64,000 nt of DNA from Metabacillus sediminilitoris (GCF_009720625.1 NZ_CP046266.1:1745501-1809500), one strand, 5' to 3'. Positions 1-9,186 are shown, counted from the first letter of the stretch. Translations and numbers: made by a program. The notes: generated by a model from the sequence alone, not told the origin.

Positions 1-16
1 GTATTTTTTTAGCTAT

Positions 17-36
17 ATATCTCGATATCGAGATTT
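17..36. promoter_or_regulatory. MhqR-type operator palindrome
   Basis: A perfect 16-bp palindrome, ATCTCGATATCGAGAT (19-34), lies about 60 bp before the nitroreductase start. It resembles the TATCTCGA-type palindrome I recall for the MarR-family repressor MhqR, which controls quinone-inducible nitroreductase, dioxygenase and MhqD genes in B. subtilis. The genes downstream are of exactly these types. No mhqR gene is present in the window. Confidence 0.6.
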
Positions 37-95
37 TAAATGAGATTACTAATAATTTGTACCGTTATAAATACTTCACTCTAGGGGAAAGAACA

Positions 96-714
96 ATGTC
101 CACATTCGAAACACTAATAAAAGAACGTCGCTCAGCAAACAATTTTCTGCCTGATCAACCCATTTCTATAAAGGAATTAAATGAACTATTTGAGCTTGTT
201 AAATTGGGACCATCAGCTTTTAACTTACAGCATACAAAATATGTTGTGGTAATGGATCCGGCATCAAGGAAAAAGTAAGAATAGCTGCAAGCGGACAATA
301 TAAGGTATCGAGTGCTTCTGCCGTTATTTTAGTATTAGGTGATAAACATGCTTTTCACAATGCCGGTCGAATTTACGAAGGTCTAAAAATGTTAGGAATG
401 ATCAATAAACAGGAATATGATTTTATGGTTGAAGACACCGTTTCATTATATAAAAGCAGAGGAGAAGTCTTTCAGCGGGATGAAGCCATTCGAAATGCGT
501 CATTATCTGCAATATTATTTATGATTGCTGCTAAAGATAAGGGATGGGATACATGTCCAATGATTGGTTCGATCCGCATGAAATCAAGAGAACCTTGAAT
601 ATTGAAGAACAATATGAACCTGTCTTAATGATTACTCTTGGAAAGGAAAAGGTACAAAGAAGAAAACCAAGAGGTTACCGAAAGCCAGTAAGTGAGTTTG
701 TAAGTTATATATAA
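96..714 (+). pseudogene. Frameshifted nitroreductase (MhqN/YodC-like)
   Basis: This is an FMN-dependent nitroreductase of the type found with mhq genes, which reduce quinones and nitro compounds. The N-terminus MSTFETLIKERRSANNF is typical and follows AGGGGAAA. Reading is broken twice: near 262-275 (VRIAASGQ continues in another frame after ASRKK) and near 565-570 (the family motif FDPHEIKRTLNIE continues in a third frame). The remaining C-terminus ends at the stop at 712-714. The whole length of the family is recognisable across the frames, so decay is recent, or one or both indels are sequencing errors. Confidence 0.75.
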
Positions 715-716
715 TT

Positions 717-1477
717 GCTTTCTTCCCTTGGCCTGATGCTTATCAAGGCAGAATTGGTGATAGTCAAGTTGGTGTAACTTCCTATGTGGTGCCAAAGTGT
801 GCACTGTTATTTTGGGAAAACAGATTAGAGACGTTTAAGATCAAATATGCGAAAATGGAGAGATTTGGTGAGCATTATTTGCAATTTGATGTTCCGCACG
901 GACTTCATTTAGAGATGGTGGAAAGAGATGAAGGGGAACAAAATACATGGAAGTTTAGCGGTATTACATCTGATGTAGCTATTAGGGGATTTGCGGAGCT
1001 ATCCTTATTCCTGCTCAGCCATTCAAAACAGTAGAAGTATAGGAACATGTTCTTGGATTTGAATGTTTAGAACAACAAAATGAGTTCATAAGTTTTCAAT
1101 TAAAAGGGTAACTTGGTAATATGATTGATATCAAACTTTCTACATCTATGCCCGGGTTAGCGGGAGCTGGAACTGTTCACCATATTGCTTGGAGAGTAGA
1201 AAACAATCAAGTGCGGAAAGTGTTAAGAGACGATCTTTTGAAAAATGAGTATTATCCAACTGAGATTTTGGATAGGAACTATTTTAAAGCACTCTATTTC
1301 CATGAACCAGGTGGAATTCTTTTTGAAGTAGCAACAGATGACCCAGGATTTACAGTTGATGAGAAAGAATCAGAATTAGGAAAGACGTTAATGTTACCGA
1401 ATTGGTTGGAATCAAAGCGAGAAGAGCTTGAAGACCAGCTTCAACAAGTAACTGTACGTCCGATGGAGGGAGAATAA
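717..1477 (+). pseudogene. Decayed ring-cleaving dioxygenase (MhqO/MhqE-like)
   Basis: This is a remnant of a glyoxalase-fold ring-cleaving dioxygenase that degrades hydroquinones. About 60 N-terminal codons, including the first metal-site region, are missing, so recognisable sequence (AFFPWPDAYQGRIG) starts right after the nitroreductase stop. A frameshift lies near 1005. The stretch after it has in-frame stops at about 1037 and 1109 (KTVEV*EHVLG, LKG*LGN). The last segment, from AGAGTVHHIAWRVEN to the stop at 1477, is intact. Deletion, frameshift and two nonsense changes together show a true pseudogene rather than a read error. It sits directly before mhqD. Confidence 0.8.
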
Positions 1478-1480
1478 AAA

Positions 1481-2089
1481 ATGAAACATATTTTTCAAAA
1501 AGGAAATGATCCTACAAAACCGGTTTTGCTTGTCCTGCACGGTACAGGGGGAAATGAATTAGACATGCTGCCGATTGCAGGCAGAATTGATGCGGATGCA
1601 TCTGTACTAAGTGTTCGAGGAAATGTCCTTGAAAATGGCATGCCTCGTTTCTTTCGCAGATTAGCAGAAGGTGTTTTTGATGAAGAAGATCTCATCTTCC
1701 GAACAAAAGAATTACATGATTTTTTAGATGAAGCGGCAGAGAAGTATCAGTTTGATCGGGATAATATCGTAGCGATTGGCTATTCAAATGGAGCAAATAT
1801 TGCAGGAAGTTTATTATTTCACTATGAAAATGCGTTAAAAGGTGCTATTTTACATCATCCAATGGTTCCAAGAAGAGGCGTCGAATTACCGAACTTAGAA
1901 GGAAAATCGATCTTTATAGGCGCTGGGTCAAATGATCCGATGTGCTCACCTGAGGAATCTACTGAACTTCAATCACTATTAGAGAGTGCGAATGCAAACG
2001 TTCATTTGCATTGGGAAAATTGGGGGCATCAGCTAACAGTTAGTGAACTTGAAGCGGCGAAAAAATGGTATGAAGAAACGATAAAATAA
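1481..2089 (+). CDS. mhqD: Carboxylesterase/phospholipase family hydrolase MhqD
   Basis: A 202-residue cytoplasmic alpha/beta hydrolase that closely matches B. subtilis MhqD, an esterase induced by quinone stress. Visible features are the oxyanion-region motif LHGTGGNE (residues 19-26), the nucleophile elbow GYSNG (about residue 108), an acid in AGSNDP, and the late histidine in WGHQL. Length matches the family. It starts 3 bp after the dioxygenase remnant and was probably cotranscribed with it. It is the only intact gene left of the nitroreductase-dioxygenase-esterase unit, and its promoter would be the palindrome-controlled one at the window start. Confidence 0.88.
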   Translation: MKHIFQKGNDPTKPVLLVLHGTGGNELDMLPIAGRIDADASVLSVRGNVLENGMPRFFRRLAEGVFDEEDLIFRTKELHDFLDEAAEKYQFDRDNIVAIGYSNGANIAGSLLFHYENALKGAILHHPMVPRRGVELPNLEGKSIFIGAGSNDPMCSPEESTELQSLLESANANVHLHWENWGHQLTVSELEAAKKWYEETIK

Positions 2090-2107
2090 GGACATTGTTG
2101 TCTGAGG

Positions 2108-2141
2108 GTCAGTTCCTCAATTTTGAGGGCTGATCTTTTTT
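2108..2141 (+). terminator. Rho-independent terminator after mhqD
   Basis: An imperfect stem (TCAGTTCCTCAA / TTGAGGGCTGA) is followed by a run of T residues. Confidence 0.65.
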
Positions 2142-2268
2142 AAATACAATTAATTGACAATTCTAACAAATAGCGCGTAATGTTTATATGTAGTATAGAA
2201 ATAATTGGATACCTTTTTAGTAAATAAAAATATAGGCTTACAAAATGGAGAAATTGAGGAATATCATA

Positions 2269-3465
2269 ATGAATCAATCAAAATTATGGACAAAAGACTT
2301 CATCATTCTTTCTGCCGCTAGTTTTTTTATTGCGTTAACTTTTTATTTATTAATGACATCGCTTACCGTTTATGCGATCGAACAATTCAACGCATCTACT
2401 AGCATGGCAGGTCTTGCTTCAAGTATTTTCATTATTGGTGCGTTAGTTTTTAGGGTTTTTGCAGGTAAATATATTGAATTCATCGGACGCAATAAAATGT
2501 ATTACGGTGGTTTGCTGTTATTTATGATTGCCTCAATCCTATATTTTATAGTAGATAATATGAGCATGCTTTTATTCGTTCGTTTTCTACATGGTGCCGC
2601 ATTCGGACTTTCAGCAACAGCTATGTCAGTCGCTGTTATGGATATAATACCAAATGAACGTCGCGGCGAAGGAACGAGTTATTATTCGATGAGTATCGTG
2701 CTCGCAACAGCAGTCGGCCCCTTCTTAGGACTTTTTATAAGCCAGCATGCGAGCTTTACAATGATCTTTGTTGTCTGTCTGCTTTTTTCTGTGATTAGTA
2801 TAGTTATTTCATTATTTGCCCATATACCTGAAGCGAAATTAGCAAAAGCTCAGCTTGATGAGATGAAAGGCTTTCAAGTAACAGACTTTTTTGAAAAAAG
2901 AGCGTTGCCTATTTCGGCGATAATTGGAATCATTGCTTTTTGTTACTCAAGTATTTTGTCATTCCTTTCCGCATATGCAACTGAAATCGAATTAACAGAG
3001 GCAGCGAGCTACTTTTATATTGTCTATGCAGTTTTCATTTTAATATCAAGACCTTTTACTGGGAGGTTATTAGATAAAAGAGGGGATAATGTTGTCATCT
3101 ATCCAGCCATCCTGCTGTTAGGGATTGGATTTATTATTTTTAGTGGAGCACATCATCATTTTACGATTCTTCTAGCTGGTGCGCTTATTGCACTTGGATT
3201 TGGTACATTGCAGTCATGCTGTCAAGCGATTGCTGTAAATGAAGCACTCCCTCATCGAATTGGTCTTGCTATCTCAACTTATTTTATTTTCATGGATGCA
3301 GGCATGGGGATCGGTCCATTTCTTTTGGGATTTATTATCCCGGTTTTTGGTTTTCGAGGAATGTACACAGCATTAGCATTGATCGTCTTTGTTTGTATCT
3401 TTTTATATTATGTTTTACATGGAAAAAAGAAATCAATGAATAAAGAATATTCTCAAGCAAGTTGA
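2269..3465 (+). CDS. MFS transporter
   Basis: A major facilitator superfamily permease of 398 residues with about 12 hydrophobic segments, similar in style to YwoG-like drug/metabolite exporters. The loop GKYIEFIGRNKMYYGG (cytoplasmic loop 2-3) and FTGRLLDKRGDN (loop 8-9) are MFS signatures. The ORF opens at 2245, but the ATG at 2269 is preferred because GAGGAA lies about 9 nt before it and the protein MNQSKLWTKDF then begins with a normal short N-terminus. Substrate is not evident. It stands alone and converges on the exonuclease gene. Confidence 0.75.
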   Translation: MNQSKLWTKDFIILSAASFFIALTFYLLMTSLTVYAIEQFNASTSMAGLASSIFIIGALVFRVFAGKYIEFIGRNKMYYGGLLLFMIASILYFIVDNMSMLLFVRFLHGAAFGLSATAMSVAVMDIIPNERRGEGTSYYSMSIVLATAVGPFLGLFISQHASFTMIFVVCLLFSVISIVISLFAHIPEAKLAKAQLDEMKGFQVTDFFEKRALPISAIIGIIAFCYSSILSFLSAYATEIELTEAASYFYIVYAVFILISRPFTGRLLDKRGDNVVIYPAILLLGIGFIIFSGAHHHFTILLAGALIALGFGTLQSCCQAIAVNEALPHRIGLAISTYFIFMDAGMGIGPFLLGFIIPVFGFRGMYTALALIVFVCIFLYYVLHGKKKSMNKEYSQAS

Positions 3466-3467
3466 AA

Positions 3468-3505
3468 AAGGTGACTCATTATGATCGTATGTGGTGAGTC
3501 ACCTT
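3468..3505. terminator. Bidirectional terminator
   Basis: A perfect 11-bp stem, AAGGTGACTCA / TGAGTCACCTT, lies between the converging MFS and exonuclease genes. Confidence 0.85.
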
Positions 3506-3520
3506 ATTTAAACTGAACGT

Positions 3521-4456
3521 TTATTTTGAAGTAATCACATGTAATGGTCGCAGTAAATATTCGTTTAAGATCATGATTTTAGAACGATATGAAACATGTT
3601 CCTCATATGATTGAAGCAGCTCATGATAAAATGTCGATAGCAGCTCGGCATGTCTTACGTTCTCGTCTGTAAATATTCCCGAACGATTCATGATGACATT
3701 TTCATATTTTACTACGATTCTATTGATTGGTTTAAATAATTTTTTTACATCTCTTAAACGGTAAACATCGCGAATTTGATTTACTAGTAAATTGATATCA
3801 AATTTGATGTGAGCGGCTAGTATTTGATTTAGATGCTCCTTCTCAAAAGAAGTTAACTCATCTTCAAGAATAAACTGCTTTAACATAATAAGATCTGATT
3901 GAACCGGTTCATGTAAAAACTGCAAATAAATGCGTAACGTATTATAAGCATCATACATTGGATGATGTTTTTCTCCGCTAAATTCCAGTCCATATAAAGC
4001 AAGTGCATCTTCAACAGAAACATTGTTATTTGCAACTCGTTTCTTAAAAACAGCTTGAAAATCTATATAACGTTTTTCAATCTTCGTAATCGTACGAAGC
4101 GGGATCTCATGTTTCTCTGCATCGATTTTAAGTCTAGTCAAATCACTAGGTGACCAAGAGAAATACTGTGATTTTTTTATCCCGCCAACCCACGCTAGAA
4201 ATTCTTCAAAAACAGTCGCAAAATCATTTGCACCAACTAAATCTTGATCATCAATTCCTGTTAATGCTTTACAAAAATCTGATAAGGGTTCCTGATTTTC
4301 AGGGCGAATATATCGGTCAAAATAGGTGATGCTCTCTGTTTCAAGATCATACTTAACTGCACCTAATCGAATGGCTTCCATCATATCGTAAGCCATACCA
4401 TTGTCAGAACAAAGCATTTCAAAATCAAAAAAGATCATTTGTTTAATGTCAGCCAT
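3521..4456 (-). CDS. DEDDh 3'-5' exonuclease (KapD-like)
   Basis: An exonuclease/RNase T-fold protein of 311 residues. Exo I is IFFDFEM (Asp and Glu metal ligands), Exo II includes the aspartate in WSPSDLTRL, and Exo III is HHPMYDAYNT, with the DEDDh histidine five residues before Asp. The catalytic domain covers roughly the first 190 residues, as in KapD. The remaining ~120 residues are helical and of unknown role. ATG 4456 is chosen because AAGGGGTG lies 6 nt upstream. Substrate (RNA or DNA) cannot be told from sequence. Confidence 0.7.
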   Translation of the reverse strand: MADIKQMIFFDFEMLCSDNGMAYDMMEAIRLGAVKYDLETESITYFDRYIRPENQEPLSDFCKALTGIDDQDLVGANDFATVFEEFLAWVGGIKKSQYFSWSPSDLTRLKIDAEKHEIPLRTITKIEKRYIDFQAVFKKRVANNNVSVEDALALYGLEFSGEKHHPMYDAYNTLRIYLQFLHEPVQSDLIMLKQFILEDELTSFEKEHLNQILAAHIKFDINLLVNQIRDVYRLRDVKKLFKPINRIVVKYENVIMNRSGIFTDENVRHAELLSTFYHELLQSYEEHVSYRSKIMILNEYLLRPLHVITSK

Positions 4457-4674
4457 CCAATCACCCCTTCCCAACAGGTAATTATATGTGGAATTGCTTA
4501 AAATGGGAAGGATCCAATTAATGTAAAATTAGAATCCTTACGATGATTTCAGTTCTTTAAGAATTAAGACAGCCCTATTTATTTCATATACAAGTGAAAT
4601 AGCTAGAGGGACAAGCGTAAAACATAGTAATATATAAGCATTTTATAAGTTTCATACAAATTTTTAAAAAAGTC

Positions 4675-4703
4675 TTGAAAAGCGCTTACATTTGTTTTAT
4701 AGT
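4675..4703 (+). promoter_or_regulatory. SigA promoter with overlapping cre-like element
   Basis: TTGAAA (4675-4680), a 17-bp spacer and TATAGT (4698-4703) form a good SigA promoter for the kguE-kdgK-transporter operon. TGAAAAGCGCTTACA, overlapping the -35, resembles a CcpA cre site but has one extra base compared with the 14-bp consensus. Confidence 0.7.
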
Positions 4704-4708
4704 GTTTA

Positions 4709-4733
4709 TAAACCGATTTACTAAACCGATTTA
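4709..4733. promoter_or_regulatory. Tandem KdgR-type operator
   Basis: Two copies of TAAACCGATTTA (4709-4720 and 4722-4733) lie 13 bp apart just downstream of the -10 box. Each is an imperfect palindrome with a central CG, as LacI-family sites have. The exact reverse complement occurs at 9138-9149, before the hxlA-like gene. The KdgR-like protein encoded at 7973 is the obvious ligand. Confidence 0.75.
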
Positions 4734-4757
4734 TAAAAACGCAGCGAGGTTTTATTC

Positions 4758-5540
4758 ATGAAAAATATTATTGTTCCTTTAAATGCTTTTAATAGAAATG
4801 AAGTGTTAGAGAAAGGGCAAGAGGCGTTTGTGGAAATGATTGCCCTTGCCGGAGCGTACGGCATTGAAATTCGCCGAGAATTGTTTTTAAATCATCATCA
4901 GTCATTAGAAGAGCTAAAAACAGAGATTGATAAATATCAATTATTTACTGTATTTTCAGCTCCAGTGGAAGCATGGAATAGTGCTAGTGAGTTGAACAAA
5001 GAAGATCTTTTACGTACGTTTAATGAAGCGAAAAGACTTGGTGCTCCATGGGTAAAAGTGTCTTTAGGACATTATCACCGTGATCGATCAGACCTTGCCG
5101 AGTTAAAAGAACTTCTGTCCCAGCACAGTCACATCCAGTTGTTTATTGAAAACGACCAAACAATGTATGGCGGACATGTAGACTCTTTGAAGAGATTTTT
5201 TGAAAGCGCTCATCAGCTTGAAGTGCCTGTCATGATGACATTTGACAGCGGAAATTGGTATTATACGAAGCAGCTTGTCCCACATGCGCTTGAACAGCTT
5301 GCACCATATGTCGGTTATCTCCATCTCAAGCATGTGGAAAAACATGGTCAGGTGCTTGTCACACTGCCGCTTCCAAGCGAGCAAGACACAGAGTGGAGAA
5401 GAATTGTAAAAGAATTTCCACGCAATGTAAAAAAAGCAATCGAGTTTCCAATTGATCCTATTACTAAAATCGCACATTATATTGAAATGGTCGAAGAAAA
5501 AGAGAGAATGGAAGGCGGGGGAATCCTATGGAACAACTAG
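4758..5540 (+). CDS. Sugar phosphate isomerase/epimerase, KguE-like
   Basis: A 260-residue xylose-isomerase-like TIM-barrel protein. The segment GIEIRRELF near residue 36 and the later acidic and His residues (IENDQT, TFDSGNW, LHLKHVEKHG, EFPID) fit the metal-binding barrel of AP endonuclease 2 family sugar isomerases/epimerases. The order TIM barrel, PfkB kinase, MFS transporter is that of kguE-kguK-kguT for 2-ketogluconate use in Pseudomonas, so KguE is the closest named relative I can suggest. The reaction is not known from sequence. The 3' end overlaps kdgK by 13 bp, so the two are translationally coupled. Confidence 0.65.
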   Translation: MKNIIVPLNAFNRNEVLEKGQEAFVEMIALAGAYGIEIRRELFLNHHQSLEELKTEIDKYQLFTVFSAPVEAWNSASELNKEDLLRTFNEAKRLGAPWVKVSLGHYHRDRSDLAELKELLSQHSHIQLFIENDQTMYGGHVDSLKRFFESAHQLEVPVMMTFDSGNWYYTKQLVPHALEQLAPYVGYLHLKHVEKHGQVLVTLPLPSEQDTEWRRIVKEFPRNVKKAIEFPIDPITKIAHYIEMVEEKERMEGGGILWNN

Positions 5541-6487
5541 ATGTTATTACCTTCGGGGAAGCGATGGCAATGTTTATGGCAAATGAACAAGGCCCATTGC
5601 ATGAAGTGAATCAGTACACACGCAGCCTGGCAGGTGCAGAAACAAATGTAGCCATTGGTCTTGCCCGATTAGGGTTCAGCTCAGGCTGGGCAAGCAAAGT
5701 TGGCAATGATTCGTTCGGAAAATACATTATTCAAAGATTGAAAGAAGAAAACGTTCATATCGGTCATGTTTTAGTGGATGGAAACTATCCCACAGGGTTT
5801 CAAGTGAAATCAAAAGTAGTTGTAGGTGATCCAGAGGTACAATATTTTCGAAAAGGATCTGCAGCAAGTCAGATGGATGTTTCTGATTTAAAAGAAGACT
5901 ATTTTTTACAAGCCCGACACATGCATATAACTGGAATTCCACTAGCATTATCAGATCAAATGAGAGAATTCGCACAATATGCTCTCGAGCTGATGAATAA
6001 GAATAATCGCACGGTTTCATTTGATCCAAATTTACGTCCAACATTATGGAAGTCAAAACGAGAAATGATTAATAAAATAAACGAAATCGCGTATAAATCA
6101 GATACTTTACTACCGGGTTTAGCAGAAGGAGAAATTTTAACAGGATTCAGCGATCCTCAGGATATTGCCTCCTTTTATTTAGATAAAGGTGTTAAACTAG
6201 TCATTATTAAGCTTGGTGAAGAAGGTGCTTTCTATAAAACAGCAGCTGAAGAAGGATTTGTTAAAGGATTTCCAGTTGAAAACGTCATTGATACAGTCGG
6301 TGCTGGAGATGGATTTGCCGTAGGTGTCCTCAGTGGCTTAGTAGAAGGTCATTCCGTTGAAAAGGCAGTCATGAGAGGGAATGCGATTGGTGCATTAGCT
6401 GTCCAATCACCAGGTGATCATGATGGCTATCCAACTAGAAAGCAATTAGAAGTATATATGAAACAACAATTAGAAGGAGTGAAGTAA
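5528..6487 (+). CDS. kdgK: 2-dehydro-3-deoxygluconokinase (PfkB family)
   Basis: A 319-residue ribokinase/PfkB-family sugar kinase, very like B. subtilis KdgK (shared LAGAE-NVA, HVTGIP-type and SFDPN-RP segments). The second PfkB signature DTVGAGDGFAVGVLSG (about residues 255-270) carries the catalytic Asp and anion hole. The substrate may be 2-keto-3-deoxygluconate or a related keto-acid such as 2-ketogluconate, since KguK belongs to the same family. RBS AAGGCGGGGG precedes ATG inside the end of the upstream gene. It is followed after 1 bp by the transporter gene. Confidence 0.85.
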   Translation: MEQLDVITFGEAMAMFMANEQGPLHEVNQYTRSLAGAETNVAIGLARLGFSSGWASKVGNDSFGKYIIQRLKEENVHIGHVLVDGNYPTGFQVKSKVVVGDPEVQYFRKGSAASQMDVSDLKEDYFLQARHMHITGIPLALSDQMREFAQYALELMNKNNRTVSFDPNLRPTLWKSKREMINKINEIAYKSDTLLPGLAEGEILTGFSDPQDIASFYLDKGVKLVIIKLGEEGAFYKTAAEEGFVKGFPVENVIDTVGAGDGFAVGVLSGLVEGHSVEKAVMRGNAIGALAVQSPGDHDGYPTRKQLEVYMKQQLEGVK

Positions 6488-6488
6488 C

Positions 6489-7769
6489 ATGCAAAATACG
6501 TTGGCAAAACAAAGATGGCTTCGTTTAATTCCAGTTGTATTTATTACATATAGTCTTGCTTATTTAGATCGTGCAAACTATGGCTTTGGTGCTGCAGCAG
6601 GTATGGCTCAAGATTTACAAATTACACCTGCAATCTCATCTTTACTAGGATCCTTGTTTTTCCTTGGTTATTTCTTTTTCCAAATACCTGGAGCACATTA
6701 CGCAGAAAATAAAAGTGCAAAAAAACTTGTGTTTTGGTCATTAATCTTATGGGGCGGACTTGCGACTGCTACTGGACTCGTCAGCCATGTCGGGTGGTTA
6801 TTTGTTATCAGATTTGCTCTTGGTGTTGTTGAAAGCGCTGTTATGCCGGCGATGCTTGTCTTCCTGAGTCACTGGTTTACAAAAGCTGAGCGCTCACGTG
6901 CCAATACATTTTTAATTCTTGGTAATCCAGCAACCGTTTTATGGATGTCGATTCTTTCAGGTTATTTATTAGAAGCATATGGTTGGAGATGGATGTTTAT
7001 CATCGAAGGTCTGCCAGCAGTAATTTGGGCATTTATTTGGTGGAAAATCGTAAATGATAATCCAAAAGATGCAAAGTGGCTTTCAGATCGTGAAAAAGCA
7101 TTGTTACAAGAAGAGCTTGATAAAGAACAGCAAGGCTTAGCACCAGTTAAAAACTATGCAGAGGCATTTAAATCAAAACCAGTTATCTTACTTTGTGCAC
7201 AATATGCGCTATGGAGTGTTGGTGTATACGGTTTTGTTATGTGGCTTCCTTCGATTATTAATGCGGCACCAAATATGGATATTGTCAAAACAGGCTGGTT
7301 ATCCTCTGTACCTTATATTTTATCGATCGTTCTAATGTTAACAGTTTCATTCTTCTCTGATAAATTGCAAAATCGAAATGCATTTGTTTGGCCGTTTTTA
7401 TTAATAGGTGCTCTAGCATTCTATGGATCCTATTTAATCGGAACAAGTAATTTTTGGCTATCATTTACTTTATTAGTTATTGCAGGCGGAGCAATGTATG
7501 CACCATATGGACCATTCTTTGCGATCATTCCAGAAATTCTTCCACGTAATGTTGCAGGAGGAGCGATGGCATTGATTAACAGCATGGGTGCATTAGGATC
7601 ATTTGCAGGGTCTTATGTTGTTGGCTATTTAAATGGCGCTACAGGCGGATTTGGCGCATCATATATTTTCATGGCAGGATCCCTATTATTATCAGCCATC
7701 TTTACAATTTGGGCAGTAAAAGCTGCTAAAAAACAACGTAGCACAAACGATAAGAAGGCGATTGCATAA
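6489..7769 (+). CDS. MFS sugar-acid transporter (ACS family, KguT/GudP-like)
   Basis: A 426-residue permease with 12 predicted membrane segments of the anion:cation symporter branch of MFS, which imports hexuronates, aldarates and 2-ketogluconate. YLDRANYGFGAA in TM1 is the family hallmark, and YGWRWMFIIEGLPAVIWA lies at the TM5-6 region. It is the last gene of the kguE-like/kdgK operon and is followed by a perfect terminator. It presumably imports the substrate of the pathway. The exact acid is not readable from sequence. Confidence 0.8.
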   Translation: MQNTLAKQRWLRLIPVVFITYSLAYLDRANYGFGAAAGMAQDLQITPAISSLLGSLFFLGYFFFQIPGAHYAENKSAKKLVFWSLILWGGLATATGLVSHVGWLFVIRFALGVVESAVMPAMLVFLSHWFTKAERSRANTFLILGNPATVLWMSILSGYLLEAYGWRWMFIIEGLPAVIWAFIWWKIVNDNPKDAKWLSDREKALLQEELDKEQQGLAPVKNYAEAFKSKPVILLCAQYALWSVGVYGFVMWLPSIINAAPNMDIVKTGWLSSVPYILSIVLMLTVSFFSDKLQNRNAFVWPFLLIGALAFYGSYLIGTSNFWLSFTLLVIAGGAMYAPYGPFFAIIPEILPRNVAGGAMALINSMGALGSFAGSYVVGYLNGATGGFGASYIFMAGSLLLSAIFTIWAVKAAKKQRSTNDKKAIA

Positions 7770-7776
7770 GTTTTAG

Positions 7777-7805
7777 CCCCTTAATCTCTGATTAAGGGGT
7801 TTTTT
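7777..7805 (+). terminator. Terminator of the kguE/kdgK/transporter operon
   Basis: A perfect stem, CCCCTTAATC / GATTAAGGGG, is followed by a T-run. Confidence 0.92.
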
Positions 7806-7972
7806 ATAGAAACAGATAAAGCGATTATACATATAGTGTTTGATGATTCTTGACAGCCATCTCAGTTGCCACAGACATAACGTAAGAAGGTTCCAGTCAA
7901 TTTTAATAACTGGCTAAAAGATAAAATAACAGCTAAAATAAAAGAAATGATTATACAAAAGAGGACGGTTTG

Positions 7973-8983
7973 ATGGCAACAATTACAATGGCGGATGTCG
8001 CCAAAAAAGCAGGAGTATCAAAAAGTACAGTATCACAATTTTTAAATAAGCGCTATGAATATATGAGTGAGGAAACAAGAGAGCGAATTGATGCTGCTAT
8101 TAATGAGCTTGGCTATCAGCCTAATCATATTGCAAGAAGCTTAAAACAAAAGCGAACAGCAATGGTAGGGATTATTGTCTCAAATATTATGCATCGTCAT
8201 TCAACTGAAATTTCCCGTTCACTTGAGGACTTTTTTAACCAGCATGATATGAATGCCATTATCTGCAATGCCGATAATGATCAAGAAAAAGAACGAAAGT
8301 ATATTGAAATGCTGCGAGCAAAGCAAGTGGATGGCTTGATCATTTTTCCAACCGGTCAAAATGTTGAGCTCTACCAATCGATGGTCAAATCAGGTTATCC
8401 AGTTGTTTTTATGGACAGGAAAGTGACGGATATTTCCGTTCCTTCTGTCATTGTAAATAATCGTGAAGCAACGAAGAATGCAGTGAATCATCTTATTGAA
8501 AATGGACATCAAAAAATAGCGATTGTAACTGAGCTATTGACGATTTCAACACGTCTTGAGCGTAGACTTGGATATATGGATGCGTTACAAGAAAGCAATC
8601 TGCCAATTTTAGATGAATATATGATAAGCAGTGACATACCAGCAATGGCAGCACAGCTTAAAAACCTATTTTCTGTGAAAGAGCCGCCAACTGCCCTTGT
8701 AGCTGGTAATGACCTCGTTTTTTTAGAAGTGTTAAAATTTGCAAAAGCAAATCATATTAAAATAGGGGAAAGAGTAGGTCTTATTGTTTTTGACAATATT
8801 CCCTTTGCAGATCTAGTCAGTCCATCGGTTACAACCATTAGCCAGCCTTCACATGAAATGGGGCAAAAAGCAGCTGAGCTTCTGTTAAAACAAATAAACA
8901 AAGAAGATGTAAAGAAGGAAGATACAGTGTTTGAGTGTGAGTTGTTTATTAGGGAATCAACACAGAGTCGTTTTCAGTACTAA
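7973..8983 (+). CDS. kdgR: LacI-family regulator KdgR
   Basis: A 336-residue LacI/GalR-family repressor. The N-terminal helix-turn-helix is ADVAKKAGVSKSTVSQFLN (residues 6-24), with the hinge near NHIARSLKQ, followed by a periplasmic-binding-protein-like effector domain. Segments such as KSTVSQF, IICNADND and the KQVDGLIIFPTG stretch match B. subtilis KdgR. ATG 7973 is chosen over the TTG at 7970 because of spacing from AGAGGACGG. It is monocistronic, with its own terminator, and lies between its two likely target operons, which share TAAACCGATTTA operators. I see no copy of that operator before kdgR itself. Confidence 0.85.
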   Translation: MATITMADVAKKAGVSKSTVSQFLNKRYEYMSEETRERIDAAINELGYQPNHIARSLKQKRTAMVGIIVSNIMHRHSTEISRSLEDFFNQHDMNAIICNADNDQEKERKYIEMLRAKQVDGLIIFPTGQNVELYQSMVKSGYPVVFMDRKVTDISVPSVIVNNREATKNAVNHLIENGHQKIAIVTELLTISTRLERRLGYMDALQESNLPILDEYMISSDIPAMAAQLKNLFSVKEPPTALVAGNDLVFLEVLKFAKANHIKIGERVGLIVFDNIPFADLVSPSVTTISQPSHEMGQKAAELLLKQINKEDVKKEDTVFECELFIRESTQSRFQY

Positions 8984-8998
8984 TTTAACATGAAAAAA

Positions 8999-9036
8999 AG
9001 CAGTTTGATTATATCCAAATCAAACTGCTTTTTTTA
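8999..9036 (+). terminator. Terminator after kdgR
   Basis: A perfect 12-bp stem, AGCAGTTTGATT / AATCAAACTGCT, is followed by TTTTTTT. Confidence 0.92.
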
Positions 9037-9101
9037 CGTTTATAGCCACGATATTGAGTTAGAAGTTTAATAATTATGTGACAACGTGACAAAGAAGGAT
9101 A

Positions 9102-9149
9102 TTGTAAAGTGCTTTCATTTCCATTATAATAAATTCATAAATCGGTTTA
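9102..9149 (+). promoter_or_regulatory. Promoter, cre-like element and KdgR operator before hxlA-like gene
   Basis: TTGTAA (9102-9107), a 17-bp spacer and TATAAT (9125-9130) form a strong SigA promoter. TGTAAAGTGCTTTCA spans the -35, like the element at 4674-4689. TAAATCGGTTTA (9138-9149) is the exact reverse complement of the operator before the kguE-like gene, at the same place relative to the -10. Confidence 0.75.
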
Positions 9150-9186
9150 GTAAAAAAGGAAACTTAATAGAATAGAGGATTTAAAG

